A stretch of DNA of 11,075 bases from Spirogloea muscicola (GCA_009602725.1 WELB01000007.1:472638-483712); one strand, 5' to 3'; shown: positions 1 to 8,549, counted from the stretch's first letter. Numbers and translations: made by a program. Notes: generated from the sequence alone by a model not told the origin.

Positions 1-291
1 GGCCGCGCGGGCCCTCGGCTGCGGGCCGCACTTGCGGCGGCGGCCCCCCGACGGAGGAATGAGGCGCCTCGCGAGGGCGGCTGCGCGCCGTGGCCTGGCC
101 AAACGTGAGCTCCGTCGCGCCGTGGACATGTAGCGGCGAGGTCGCCGGCCGGCCGTGCGGCGCTGCCATGAGATTGCCGCCGCCGCCGCCGCCGCCGCCG
201 CCGGGCTTTCTGCCGTCGAGGCCAGGCGGGGCCTGGCACTGCGGCTCGCTGAATTCGTAAATTTAGCGCAGGGACCATTGCCAGGGTGGTC
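1..291 (+). promoter_or_regulatory. GC-rich 5' flank / probable promoter and leader of the RAD16-like gene
   Basis: This very GC-rich stretch precedes the first plausible start codon of the downstream gene. It holds a (GCC)9 tract and, near 250-265, a short AT-rich island (around GTAAATTTA) just upstream of the ATG at 292, the only TATA-like sequence here. A 24-codon ORF (59-133), rich in Arg and Ala, lies in this stretch. It could be an upstream ORF in the leader or chance in GC-rich DNA. No transcription start can be placed from sequence alone. The promoter assignment rests on position. Confidence 0.4.
176..202 (+). repeat. (GCC)9 trinucleotide repeat
   Basis: Nine uninterrupted GCC units lie about 90 bp upstream of the proposed start codon. 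Such tracts are common in GC-rich algal genomes, vary in length by slippage, and may form structure in a 5' leader if transcribed. No function can be assigned. Confidence 0.9.
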
Positions 292-1322
292 ATGGCCAGT
301 CTGATGGCCGCCATGGTCGCCGCCGCGAGTGAGCGCAGCTCTCACAACCGCGCGCTTGTCGTCGAGCGTGGCAGTGAAGCGGCATTTCTCCGGCGACGGC
401 GCGGAGGCCGCGGCGGGATCATCCAGCGGTCAGCACCTTCCTCCAGGCCTCAGCTGCAAGGCCATATCGTCGCTGCCTGCGGGCCCCGCGAGCTGGCAGC
501 GGCCTCCACTGCAGCAGCGGGCATGATGGATGCTGCGCTGTCGCCTGTACCGGCGATGCAGACGAATTGGAGCTGCCTTCACCAGTGGTGGCCGGCTTCA
601 TCTCGGCAACGCAGTACTGGCAGAGTCGCCAGCCCGCGGCCGCTGGCAGCGACGAGGACCGTCGGCGCGCCGAGCGTGACGCTGAAGACGGCGACGACGG
701 GAGCGGCAGCGAGTACAAGGCCTCGACGACCGACGGCTCTGCAAGCGAGGAGGAGGAGGAGGAGGAGGAGCGGCGTGGCGTTAAGAGGAGCCTCGCTGAG
801 GCATGCACCTCGGATAGCGGCAGCGGTGATGACATAGAGGACCGGCCGCTCTCGCTGCGGAGGAAGCGGATCCGGCAGCGGAAGGGGGGCGCGCCCAAGA
901 CTCCGTCGTCGGAAGCGGTAGCGGAGGACACGGAAGTGGAGGATGAGGAGGATGATGCGGAAGAGGATGATGAGAGAGAGGAGGCCGAGGGCGGCAAGGG
1001 CAAGCGCAAGCAGCGTGGCATTGAGCGGAAGAAGCTGCCGCGGCGCGCTGCGCCCGCGGCGCTCTTCAAACGCAGCCGCGAGGACGAGGCGCGCCTGCAG
1101 GGGTTCGCTGGCCCCGAGGACATGGAGGCCTGGGAGCGCAGGGTTGGTCATGGGGGGGAGGACGACAACGCTGAGGAGGCTGCTGTCAACCCCGACGCCC
1201 TCGTGCAGCGGAAAGAGCCCCTTCCCAAGCGCGAGCCGCCTCCGGAGCTGCTCATGCCGCTGCTGCCATTCCAGAAAGAGTGGCTCGCCTGGAGTCTCCG
1301 GCAGGAGGACACGCCGATCAAG
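292..1322 (+). other. Exons 1a-1b: acidic/basic disordered N-terminus and start of the SNF2 domain
   Basis: The frame coding for the N-terminus is open from 378 to 1322 but has no ATG before the acidic region, so a short upstream exon is needed. ATG 292 opens 12 codons ending at a good donor (GTGAGC at 329). Joining to an acceptor at 560-561 (ATGCAG) keeps frame and gives [13 protein letters not shown] followed by ELELPSPVV. This is the best model I found, not proof. The block is disordered-looking, with a run of eight Glu, several acidic stretches and basic patches such as [10 protein letters not shown] and KGKRKQRG, which look like nuclear localisation signals. It ends in [16 protein letters not shown], the Q-motif-like entry of SNF2 ATPases. 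The donor at 1323 is GTGAGC. Confidence 0.7.
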
Positions 1323-4300
1323 GTGAGCTGTTGTGAGCAGTCTTTGGCAGACTGCCACCTGTCAATCAGCACACTGGGGCGAGATGCACTAAGCATCTAT
1401 CAAATACTTACGGAACTTGCTCATGATGCTTTTCGTCACTGCATACTTCAGGAGCCTGCAACTGTTCCCATTGAAGAATCTGTTTGCTCAAGCTAATCTG
1501 TCGTGAGATGACAAATAGTTGCTGCCACTTGGAACACAACCCCTCAGTGGTCTGACGTCAACGTCTGCTGCCGTGCTTGCTCTGCTGCCTGGCTGTCGCA
1601 GGGTGGAATCCTGGCGGACGAGATGGGCATGGGCAAGACGATTCAGGTGCGTCTTTCGCAGCCGCCGCGCTGCTGCCACAGCCTGCGCTGGCTCTGCAAA
1701 GGCAAGCCTGACGTGGTCGCCGTTGATGGCAGGCCGAGCCCCTGCTTGGAAGCTGGCCCTCCCTGACATCCACCGCTGCGGCTTGGCTCTTGGCAGGCCA
1801 TCTCGCTGATCGCGGCGGGCCGTCATGTTTCGAGGCCTGCCGGCCACGCCCTGTGCAGCCTCTGGCCAGGTGTCGCGCCGCTGCCGCCTGAGCCGCCGGG
1901 CGGGCCACAGTCGTCAGCCCGGGCTGCAGCCCGGCGGATGTCTGCTTCCGACATCAACCGCGTGTCAGCTGGCGCACTGCTCGCAGCGGAGCTGGGCGTG
2001 GCAGTTTCTGCAACACAAGCCAAATCCCCAGCGCCGCCCCCCGCTCCAGAGGTCCAGCTGCCGCAGGTGAAGGCAACGCTGGTGGTCTGCCCGCTGGTGG
2101 CCGTCATCCAGTGGCGGCAGGAAGTGGCGCGCTTCACAGCGCCGGGTAGCATGCGTGTGCTCGTGTATCACGGCCCCAAGCGCGCCATCTCAGCGGAGGA
2201 GCTGGCAGCCTACGACGTCGTGCTGACGACGTATGCGATCGTGGAGGCGGAGTACCGCCGGCACGTGAAGCCCGACAAGGAGGCCTGCCGGTGGTGCGCC
2301 CGGCGGTACTACCCGGACCGCCTGAGGTTGCACCTCAAGTACTTCTGCGGGCCCGGCGCCAAGCGCAGCGACCGGCAGGCCAAGACGCAGAAGAAGCGGC
2401 CCGCCAAGTTCTTGGCCGCGCTGGCGTTTGGCAAGGCCGGGACGTCAGCGGCGCGGGGCGCCATGGAGGATGGCGCCGAGGAGGAGGAGGACGGCAGTGA
2501 CAGCAATTCCGAGGTGGGCGGCGGGGAGCACCAAAAGCAGGGCAAAGGCAAGGCGCTGGTGACGGCGCGCAAGGGGCACGGCAGCAGCCGTGGCGGCGGC
2601 GGGCGAGGCAGGGGCAGGGGCCGGGGCCGCAAAGGGTGGGGCGGCCGTGAAGGGAGCCGCATCAGCGTAGGTGACCTGCGCGCCGCTGTGGAGGTCGCGG
2701 TGGTGGAGGCTGAGCTGGACGCGGAGCTGGCGGCCGCGCCGTTGTCGACTTTGCCCGGCGCCGCCCGGCCCGCTTCCATGCTGCACGCATACCGCTGGGC
2801 CAGGATTGTCCTTGACGAGGTACAGCTGGCACACCCGGTCACCGCATCTCATCCCTTGAATGACAAATTGTTACTCAAGGCACTTTTTCACCTATTTGTC
2901 ACGCAGTTGCTCGTTGCATGACATGGTGGTGGCAGCACGTCAATGTGTTCACAAGTGCTTGCTGGGCAGCGTCAGTATTTGTGCGTCAAGACAAGATCCT
3001 GGCTGAGCCCCTTGTTTGTGCCTGCCCGCCTGTGCACGCCAGGCGCACTCGATCAAGGACCGCCGCTGCAGCACGGCCAAGGCGGTCTTTGCGCTCCAAT
3101 CCGAATTCAAATGGGCGCTCAGCGGAACGCCACTGCAGAACCGCGTTGGCGAGCTGTACTCGCTTGTGCGCTTCTTGCAGATCGAGCCCTACTCTTACTA
3201 CTTCTGCCGCAAATGCGACTGCAAGTCGCTTGACTACAGGTGCCTCTCTCCACAGCAGCTCGTGTCTGCTCCCTCCATGCAGCTTGCGCAGCCTGACTTC
3301 CTCAGTAGCAGATACAATGATGGTCTAGCTCATGGCTGCTTGCAAATCTACAAGGCTGATTAGGAGCCTCAATTGTGCTATAGAAATAAGTGCTGGTGAC
3401 CAGTTTTACAAAATGCATAGTCGTGTCTGCTGGCTGCTGCAGCTTTGGCAAGGATTGGCGTAAATGCGACCACTGCGGGCATGGACCATTGCACCATTTT
3501 TGCTGGTGGAACAAATACGTGGCAAACCCGATCAAGAAGTGGGGCTACGTTGCAGACGGCCGGCGCGCCATGATGCTGCTCAAACACCGCGTGCTTGACC
3601 AGACGCTACTGCGGCGCACCAAGGTGGAGCGTGCAGCGGATCTTACGCTGCCGCCGCGCACCACTGTCCTGCGCAAGGACGCCTTCGATGCCAAGGAGGA
3701 GGATTTTTACCAGGCGCTGTATACGCAAAGCCAGTCCCAGTTTGCCACGTACGTCGACTCGGGCACTGTTCTGAACAACTATGCTCACATCTTCGACCTC
3801 CTCATCCGCCTCCGCCAGGTGTAACTCGCTGCCCTTGTGCAACCTTACATCAAATGCTGTGGTAGTGATCTTTGCAGTTTTGTGTGGTATGCTGACATTT
3901 GTGCCATCGTTACACTGTGGTAGGCTGTGGACCACCCCTACCTCGTTGTGCACAGTGCGAGCGGGTCCCAGGGCGTTGCGCAGACGTCCCAGGTGCTTGT
4001 CCTGGAGCCCCAGCGGGCGGCCTCAGCGGGCATCTGCGGCATCTGTCACGACCCTGTGGAAGACTCAGTTGTACGTGCTGTGGCATAATCAGAATGATTC
4101 ATACATGATCCTTACCAGTGTCACCGTTGGTTTTATGATAGCTTCCAGACAGGCCTGACATGCAGGACAACGTTCAGCCCGGTTGCCTTGTGATGTCCTA
4201 GTGTACTTATCCTTGCTCGCATCTCAGTATCAGGCGGATGGCTTGTGCAGGTCACGGCATGCGACCACCCGTTTTGTCGTACCTGCCTGCAAGAGTATGT

Positions 4301-6422
4301 CTCAGCAGCAGGCGGCAGCGCAGTGACCACCGAAGCCGCCACAGGGCTGCCTGCAGTGCTTGCAGCGCCGCAATGCCCCACTTGCCAGAAGCCTCTGACG
4401 GTGGACTTGGCGAGCCCCTCTGGGGCATCCGCAGAGTACTCTAACTCCCCAGCCAAGGCAGGTGGCAGCTACGGGCGACGAGCAAAGAGCATACTTGCCC
4501 GCATTGACTTGAGCAAGTACCAGAGCAGCACCAAGATCGAAGCGCTTGTACGTGATTTTGAAGGCATACCTACCAATGTCCCTTGAAGTTCAGGGTTTAT
4601 GACATACTTCACTAGTGTCCTCATTATAGGGCATGTTGCTCAGCTGGAGAAGCAGAGGTCTTGTGCACTTGACTTCTCATGCTGAAAGAGCATGGGGCGC
4701 GTGTGCAGAGGGAGGAGATTTTTTCCTCCCTCTGCAGTGATGATGGAGAAGGATCCCTCAGCCAAGTGCTTAGTCTTCAGCCAGTTCACGTCCATGCTTG
4801 AGCTCATCTCTTTCCGACTTAAGCAGGTGCTTTAGGAACCTCGACTTTTGCTGGCACTCCTTGCAGTCTCACCTTGCCCTGACGGATCATGAAAGTATTG
4901 TGATCCTTGCTGTTGCCTCAATGCTATGGAACAAAATGATGGTGCAGCTCTGTGCAAGCTTTGCTTTATCTCTGTGTTTGTGACCTTGTGAGCTCACGTT
5001 GTGTGATCGCCATTCAATTCAGTTCAGTGAAGTGTGTGCTCACCTATTATTTGCTTATGGAGCTGTTTGGTCTGGACCAGGTCGGCATAGTCTGTGTGAA
5101 GCTGGATGGAAGCATGACCATGGAGGCCAGGGACCGCATGATCAAGGCCTTCACAGATGATCCAGATTGCAAGGTGCGTAGCGTGAGTTGCTCTAATTTT
5201 TGCTGGGACGGTGGTGCAAGTTACATTAGTATGTGGTAAGCGTGGGATGAGATCTGCGAGTGACCATGTCATGACATGAGATTTGTGCCAGTGAGTGGTC
5301 TTACAAGCTGAAGGGGGGGTGCCAGGAGAGGGTTGAATGTGCCCTCGCAGCACAATGTTCCAGTATCTCACTGGGCATCAGAAAATCTGGCAGGTGTTCT
5401 TGATGAGCCTGAAGGCAGGTGGAGTTGCGCTCAACCTCACCGTAGCATCGCAGGTCAGTCTCAGGCCTTGGCTCAATGACAACGACCCCCTCTAGGAGCA
5501 CATTTGAGCCTCTAGTTATGCTTTAGACGCATTCTTGGTCAACAGTATGCAAAGGCTTGCCTGTCAATCTTCATGTCCCCGGTTGTTAGGCCGTGAAGCA
5601 GGTCCGTTGTAGACCCTGTATTTAGAAGCGAGACCTACTATTTCTGAAAGCAATGGCTTTCTGAGCAGGTGTTTCTGATGGACCCGTGGTGGAACCCTGC
5701 TGTTGAGCAGCAAGCTCAGGACCGCATACACCGATTGGGACAATACAAGCCAATTGTGTAAGCCACTACGGCCAGCGTGGATCACGTCTTAACCAAACCT
5801 CACACCCAGCAATCCTGTCACGTTCTTGCTTGACTTGAAGAGAACTGTTGAGATTGTTAGCTTCTTCAAGGCATGTCTTGTGTGGTCAGTTGAGCAAATC
5901 AGGCTGAGGTCGCTGTATGCACTTATTTATGTTAAGAGGCAAAGTATAAGCACTTCTCGAAATGCATCTCATGGTGCCCAATTCGAGGACGTTGTCTGGA
6001 CAAACTCATTAATGTGGAAGCTAAGTTTAGAAGATTTTGTTTGGCGATGATGCCGAAAATCTCTGCAGGGTGACTCGCTTTGTGATTGAGAACACCATCG
6101 AGGAGCGTATACTGAAGTTGCAGGAGAAGAAGCAGCTCGTTTTTGAAGGGTAAGCTTTCAGGCCCTCGCATGACAAAGCTGCTGGTGCTGAGCTCCTGCT
6201 GGGGCACTCAAGCTACCTCAGTGTTCTTCTGCTGCGGTCCTTGGTTTTCACTTGGTGCAAGTCCTGTTTGTGTCTCATGGACCGTGGTCCGAAGCTCTGG
6301 TCAGTGACCGTGGCTCAGCTACGTCAGGAACTTGTGGGTTGGCACGCAGGACTGTTGGTGGCTCGGCGGAAGCCCTGGGCAGGTTGACTGAAGATGACAT
6401 GCGATTTCTCTTCTCAAACTGA
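292..6422 (+). CDS. RAD16: RAD16-like SNF2 ATPase / RING-finger DNA repair protein, 14 exons (exon 8 block frameshifted)
   Basis: Proposed coding segments: 292-328, 562-1322, 1602-1646, 1797-2819, 3043-3239, 3443-3818, 3924-4070, 4251-4547, 4709-4826 (with a frame-breaking insertion at about 4725-4737), 5081-5173, 5394-5453, 5669-5757, 6069-6149, 6350-6422 (TGA). All introns are GT-AG and, from 562 on, phases agree throughout. The product would be about 1127 residues against about 790 in yeast Rad16; the excess is an acidic N-terminus, an RG-rich linker and a long RING loop. Visible in order are Walker A (DEMGMGKT, ~272-279), DEAH (~621-624, split by an intron), SGTPLQN (~649), a C3HC4 RING (~851-907), VFSQFTSM, and [14 protein letters not shown] between the two helicase lobes is the RAD5/RAD16 layout. 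The tail ([19 protein letters not shown]) and the pre-RING Cys/His cluster point to RAD16. In yeast, Rad16 with Rad7 and Abf1 drives global-genome nucleotide excision repair and acts in a ubiquitin ligase. The same nuclear role here is inferred. Only the first exon and the exon 8 structure are uncertain. Confidence 0.92.
747..770 (+). repeat. (GAG)8 coding microsatellite, poly-Glu
   Basis: Eight GAG codons in a row lie in frame inside exon 1b and encode eight glutamates. The tract is likely variable in length between strains and sits in a disordered acidic region, so length changes would probably be tolerated. Confidence 0.9.
1602..1646 (+). other. Exon 2: Walker A micro-exon
   Basis: A 45-base exon flanked by CGCAG and GTGCGT encodes exactly 15 residues, [15 protein letters not shown]. 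This is helicase motif I, the ATP-binding P-loop of SNF2 enzymes. Both junctions are phase 0. The residue string is essentially invariant in RAD16 proteins, which fixes both splice sites. Confidence 0.95.
1797..2819 (+). other. Exon 3: helicase motifs Ia-II, C2HC zinc motif and RG-rich linker
   Basis: This large exon begins AISLIAAG and carries motif Ia ([12 protein letters not shown]) and [12 protein letters not shown]. It then has a C-x2-C-x11-H-x4-C zinc motif (2286-2348, residues ~445-465), present at the same place in plant RAD16 proteins as I recall them. About 150 residues follow that lack a clear family match: a Lys-rich stretch, an acidic run, and an RG-rich run (about 2582-2645) resembling RGG nucleic-acid-binding segments. 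The exon resumes the conserved core with [10 protein letters not shown], the first half of motif II. The donor at 2820 (GTACAG) splits DEAH. An extra small intron in the weakly conserved stretch just after AISLIAAG cannot be excluded. Confidence 0.9.
3043..3818 (+). other. Exons 4-5: DEAH completion, motif III and RAD16-type Cys/His cluster
   Basis: Exon 4 (3043-3239) starts with AHSIKD, completing DEAH, and includes [22 protein letters not shown] (motif III). The intron at 3240-3442 is phase 2. Exon 5 (3443-3818) continues with [15 protein letters not shown] and HFCWWNKYV. Together the exons carry a Cys/His cluster, CRKCDC then [13 protein letters not shown], probably zinc-binding and typical of RAD16 rather than other SNF2 proteins. 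Exon 5 then gives [18 protein letters not shown] and [15 protein letters not shown], both close to plant RAD16. The donor at 3819 is GTGTAA. Confidence 0.93.
3924..4547 (+). other. Exons 6-7: C3HC4 RING finger
   Basis: Exon 6 (3924-4070) begins AVDHPYLVV and ends in the first RING pair, CGIC (residues ~851 and 854). Exon 7 (4251-4547) supplies C, H, C, C ([11 protein letters not shown], ~866-874) and the last pair CPTC (~904-907). All eight zinc ligands of a C3HC4 RING are present. The loop between the sixth and seventh ligands is 29 residues of low-complexity Ala/Gly/Thr, somewhat longer than in yeast Rad16. The RING implies E2-dependent ubiquitin ligase activity, shown for the yeast protein's complex and inferred here. 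The exon ends in [10 protein letters not shown], the family signature leading to the second helicase lobe. Confidence 0.93.
4704..4736. repeat. Perfect 13-bp inverted repeat (hairpin) in exon 8
   Basis: Left arm 4704-4716 (TGCAGAGGGAGGA) is the exact reverse complement of right arm 4724-4736. A G-T and an A-T pair extend the stem inward, leaving a three-base T loop. The right arm plus the preceding T-run form a textbook polypyrimidine tract ending in CAG. The left arm includes the native splice acceptor and the first exon 8 codons. Confidence 0.95.
4709..4826 (+). pseudogene. Exon 8: helicase motif IV exon broken by an inverted-duplicate insertion
   Basis: After the acceptor GTGTGCAG the exon reads REEI, the residues that follow KIEAL in plant homologues as I recall them, so this acceptor is probably the native one. 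The frame then runs to a TGA about 90 bases on. Motif IV ([15 protein letters not shown]) is read in another frame from 4743. Leaving out 4725-4737 (13 bases) rejoins the frames as [15 protein letters not shown], the same length as my recollection of the plant segment. The exon end (RLKQ, donor 4827 GTGCTT) is secure. Typed as broken only at exon level: the rest of the gene is intact, and the break may be an assembly error or be bypassed by splicing. Confidence 0.75.
5081..5757 (+). other. Exons 9-11: C-terminal helicase lobe, motifs V and VI
   Basis: Exon 9 (5081-5173) encodes [12 protein letters not shown] and ends FTDDPDCK. Exon 10 (5394-5453) encodes 20 residues, [20 protein letters not shown] (motif V). 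Exon 11 (5669-5757) encodes [15 protein letters not shown] and QDRIHRLGQ (motif VI with arginine finger region), then YKPI. Introns after exons 9 and 10 are phase 0, and the intron after exon 11 is phase 2. The sequence is almost collinear with plant RAD16 proteins, with no gaps by eye, so these small exons and their splice sites are well fixed. Confidence 0.94.
6069..6422 (+). other. Exons 12-13: conserved C-terminal tail and stop
   Basis: Exon 12 (6069-6149) encodes [18 protein letters not shown] and EKKQLVFE. Exon 13 (6350-6422) starts by completing a Gly codon, then encodes [19 protein letters not shown] and LFSN before TGA at 6420-6422. The ending at LFxx after LTxxDMxFLF is the usual C-terminus of plant RAD16 proteins, so the 3' end of the gene is complete. 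The donor at 6150 is GTAAGC and the acceptor is CACGCAG. Confidence 0.94.
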
Positions 6423-7270
6423 GGAGGTGTTGACTGTGGTTGAGGTTGTTGTCATCTCTTTTTGCCACAAGGTAGTAGATTGGAGGGCATTCTGATCAGC
6501 TAGATTAGTCAATGAGACAAGGTAATATCAGGGGCTTTAAAACTACAGTACTCTGTGGCCACAGGATATGACACTGCTGCAGGCGCTTTGATTGTCGAGC
6601 AAGCAGTCATACCCCCCCTGTCACATTCATTATTTGTAACAAATCGACTGAGACATTTGTACAAAAATGTACAAAATAAGACATTTCTATGCATTAATTG
6701 GTTTTGAGAGAGGGCACAGTCAGTCAGCGACCCGGTCAGGCGGCATTCGCATGGCCTTCTTCACAGCATGCTGTTGATCTTGTCTTGGCGAGTCAAGGTC
6801 TAGATCAGACAGTAACCAGTCTGATCGTTGACATCATCAGGGCCAGCCTCACTCGACTTGTCAGGTGCATAAGCTGTCCACAGTGTGAAAGAGGAGCATT
6901 GTCAAAGCCCCCTCTGCTTCATATGCTGAGCTTCACCAAGCAAGCTTGGCAGATGTTTGCAAGGCAGGCTCCATCAGGAGCACGTGATGACAGGGGCGCT
7001 AAGAGGGCTCCTCTGTGTACAATGGCCAGACGAGCAATGATCACAGTGACAAAGATGAATCCTGATGATTATCGAGCCCAGATGCAGAGGACTGCTGCAA
7101 ACGCCTTGTACCAGACGCCTTGTGCCATAGCCTTCAATGCAGGGCGCTTGCCAATTTCAGTTGATATCATGTCTTGATCAACGATGGGCTGTTAAATTGC
7201 GCCCTCAAATAGGCAGTTGGTGACTATAGAGCCTTACCATTGACGTTGTGGTCATGAGGAAATGCAATCC
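6423..7270. other. 3' UTR then intergenic DNA, no supported gene
   Basis: The first 200 or so bases are probably the 3' UTR of the repair gene. Beyond this is moderate-GC DNA with one open frame on the + strand (6698-7177, 159 codons). It opens with TTG rather than ATG, shows no recognisable domain, and has a length expected by chance in a window this size. A small dyad (6803-6810 with 6819-6826, GATCAGAC) is also present. I see no RNA gene. Confidence 0.5.
6635..6639 (+). terminator. Putative polyadenylation signal TGTAA
   Basis: This is the first TGTAA after the stop codon, about 213 bases downstream. TGTAA is the commonest polyadenylation signal in chlorophyte algae, with cleavage usually 10-20 bases later. 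The AT-rich stretch that follows (6640-6700) fits a 3' end. A five-base motif is weak evidence on its own; position is the main support. Confidence 0.45.
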
Positions 7271-7274
7271 TTAT

Positions 7275-7457
7275 GGGGAGCGGCTGTGAATGGCCAACTC
7301 TTTTCCAAAAGGGAACGACTTGGTCCTCATAGGGGGGTCAGACGAAGGGCACGAGAGTTGGACGGAGTTGGATGAGATAAGCACAGCTCATGCGAGGATC
7401 TTGTGATTTCAGCCAACCAGAAGGGTGTAAGAGGGGGCGATGGTTGTGAATGACCAA
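7275..7457 (+). repeat. Two diverged copies of a short dispersed repeat
   Basis: At 7275-7300 (containing GCGGCTGTGAATGGCCAACTC) and 7431-7457 (containing GGGGGCGATGGTTGTGAATG) are degenerate matches to the core GAGGGCGATGGCTGTGATTG seen more cleanly at 8550-8588 and 9787-9820. They share the order of motifs but differ at several bases. They were identified by eye. Confidence 0.45.
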
Positions 7458-7905
7458 ATGAAGAGTGAACAAGGTCTGAAGAGGCGGGACAGAGCTAGAC
7501 TGCGCAGCAAGTGGCTACTACGTTGGGTGATCAAAGTCCCAAGTGGACCCCGGCTGAGAGTGAAGTGCCAGCAAGGAGGTAAGCCCGTGAGGTCAGACTG
7601 TAGGGATTAGGCTGCAGCGATGGATTGGCAAGCAGGCCGAGAGCAGAGGCAAGCGTGGCGAGAAGGCGTTGGGGGAGGAATTGGATCCTCATGAGGAGAA
7701 GATGCAGTCTTGCTAAGGGGCTTGGGCTGTGGAAAGCCAGCCCACAAGCCAACGAACAAGGGATAGAAAAGGGGCGATGTTCCAAGAGGGGGCGATGAGT
7801 CAAAGAGAAGGCGCGCGGTGCGCATATGTTGAGAGGGGAGGCCAAACTAAGCCAATGCACAGCTCAGGCAGAAGCTAGTGCACAGCATGGGGCTACACAA
7901 AGCGG
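7458..7905. other. Purine-rich spacer with a degraded repeat copy
   Basis: No gene is supported. On the + strand the stretch is A/G-rich, so the minus strand shows long but unconvincing open frames (7531-7860). Near 7734-7800 the order AAAGCCAGCCCA, ACGAACAAGG, AGAAAAGG, GGGGGCGATG repeats the layout of the repeat units at 8550-8690 and 9724-9820, so a weak third member of that family probably lies here. A perfect 12-bp palindrome (TCCTCATGAGGA) sits at 7686-7697. Confidence 0.4.
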
Positions 7906-7982
7906 AGCCCTATGCTAAGGGGGGTAAAGGTAACTCGGTGCAAACACCGGCTAAGGGGGCTCTCAGTATTTCTTTATGAGAG
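7906..7982 (+). other. Hairpin-rich segment with direct repeat GCTAAGGGGG
   Basis: GCTAAGGGGG occurs twice (7914-7923 and 7950-7959). Between them is a small hairpin, CGGTG-CAAA-CACCG (7936-7949), and after them CTCTCA pairs with TGAGAG (7960-7965 with 7977-7982). GAGCCC near the start can also pair with GGGCTC near 7957-7962. It resembles a structured RNA in layout but does not fit a tRNA: there is no T-arm consensus. It may be part of a decayed element. Confidence 0.3.
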
Positions 7983-8012
7983 ACCATGAAGATCCGACAG
8001 ACTAAGTCTGGG

Positions 8013-8095
8013 AGCCGGAGCACCGCCGCGGAAGCCAGCGGCCTGGACCGTGCGCACTAAGCACAAAGATGATCAATAGCCTGGAGATGGACCGT
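8013..8095 (+). repeat. Diverged direct repeat, copy 1 (partner 8786-8873)
   Basis: It starts AGCCGGAG and ends GATGGACCGT, with GGAAGCCAG and an AGCACAAAGATG-like motif in the same order as in the copy at 8786-8873 (AGCCGGAG, AAAGCCAG, AGCACGCAGATG, CATGGACCGT). Spacing differs by a few bases. The hand alignment is weak in the middle. Confidence 0.4.
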
Positions 8096-8130
8096 GTATT
8101 CAGTGATGGAGGGCCTGGGTTGCCAAAGTC

Positions 8131-8284
8131 AAGCACATCAACAGATGTAAATCACCTGCTGCTAAGCTGAGCCGCTCGGTGACCACGACTTTGCACGTCG
8201 AAGTGGCTAACTGATGCCCGAATACCGGACGGCAAATGACAAGCCCTTCTGCCACCAGCTAAAGCTCGACCAGCTTTCTGGTCC
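8131..8284 (+). repeat. Left arm of a diverged inverted repeat (partner 9211-9363)
   Basis: Reverse-complementing 9211-9363 gives a sequence that aligns along the whole 154 bases here with almost no gaps. By hand it is roughly 65-70% identical in the outer half and nearly 80% in the inner half; AAGCCCTTCTGC and GAATAC are shared exactly. Many differences are C/T or A/G transitions, as in old methylated repeats. The similarity seems to extend outward to 8093 (CGTGTATT). Arms and spacer span about 1.2 kb, consistent with a decayed mobile element whose coding part is gone. Confidence 0.7.
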
Positions 8285-8549
8285 TGGGAGCGGAGCGCCG
8301 CCTGGTCGCTTGCTCGCCCATACAGGTGGCGCCTTGCCATCTCCCTGCAGCTTTCCTTGGCGTCTGCCGTGCACTTGTGGGCAGGCCGCGCCTTGGCTGC
8401 TGCTCCGCGTTTCAGCGGGATACGCTTTTCAGCCCTCTATTTATTCTAATCTGCACTTGCTGACATCGAGCGCCCCCTGGCAGAAGTAACGAAGAGCAAT
8501 TTCGTGCGGTTTGCGCCTACCGGCCCTTGCAGACCTTGTTCATAACTCC

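Noticed and set aside
59-133. 24-codon Arg/Ala-rich ORF as a separate small gene
   Set aside because: Too short and compositionally ordinary for this GC content; noted only as a possible upstream ORF.
286-837. + strand frame continuing from ATG 292 for about 180 codons without splicing
   Set aside because: Its translation is Arg/Ala/Ser low complexity, and from 562 it overlaps the better supported acidic exon in another frame. Only its first 12 codons are kept, as exon 1a.
419-1358. Long minus-strand frames (419-1123 and 579-1358) rich in Ser or Leu/Arg
   Set aside because: They mirror the GAG/GAC-rich acidic exon on the + strand (poly-Glu becomes poly-Leu or poly-Ser), and no domain is visible.
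6698-7177. 159-codon open frame downstream of the repair gene
   Set aside because: It opens with TTG. The first ATG is far inside, there is no recognisable domain, and about one such frame is expected by chance in this window.
7906-7982. tRNA gene
   Set aside because: No T-arm GGTTCGAATCC-like box, no 7-bp acceptor stem in the right spacing, and no anticodon arm.
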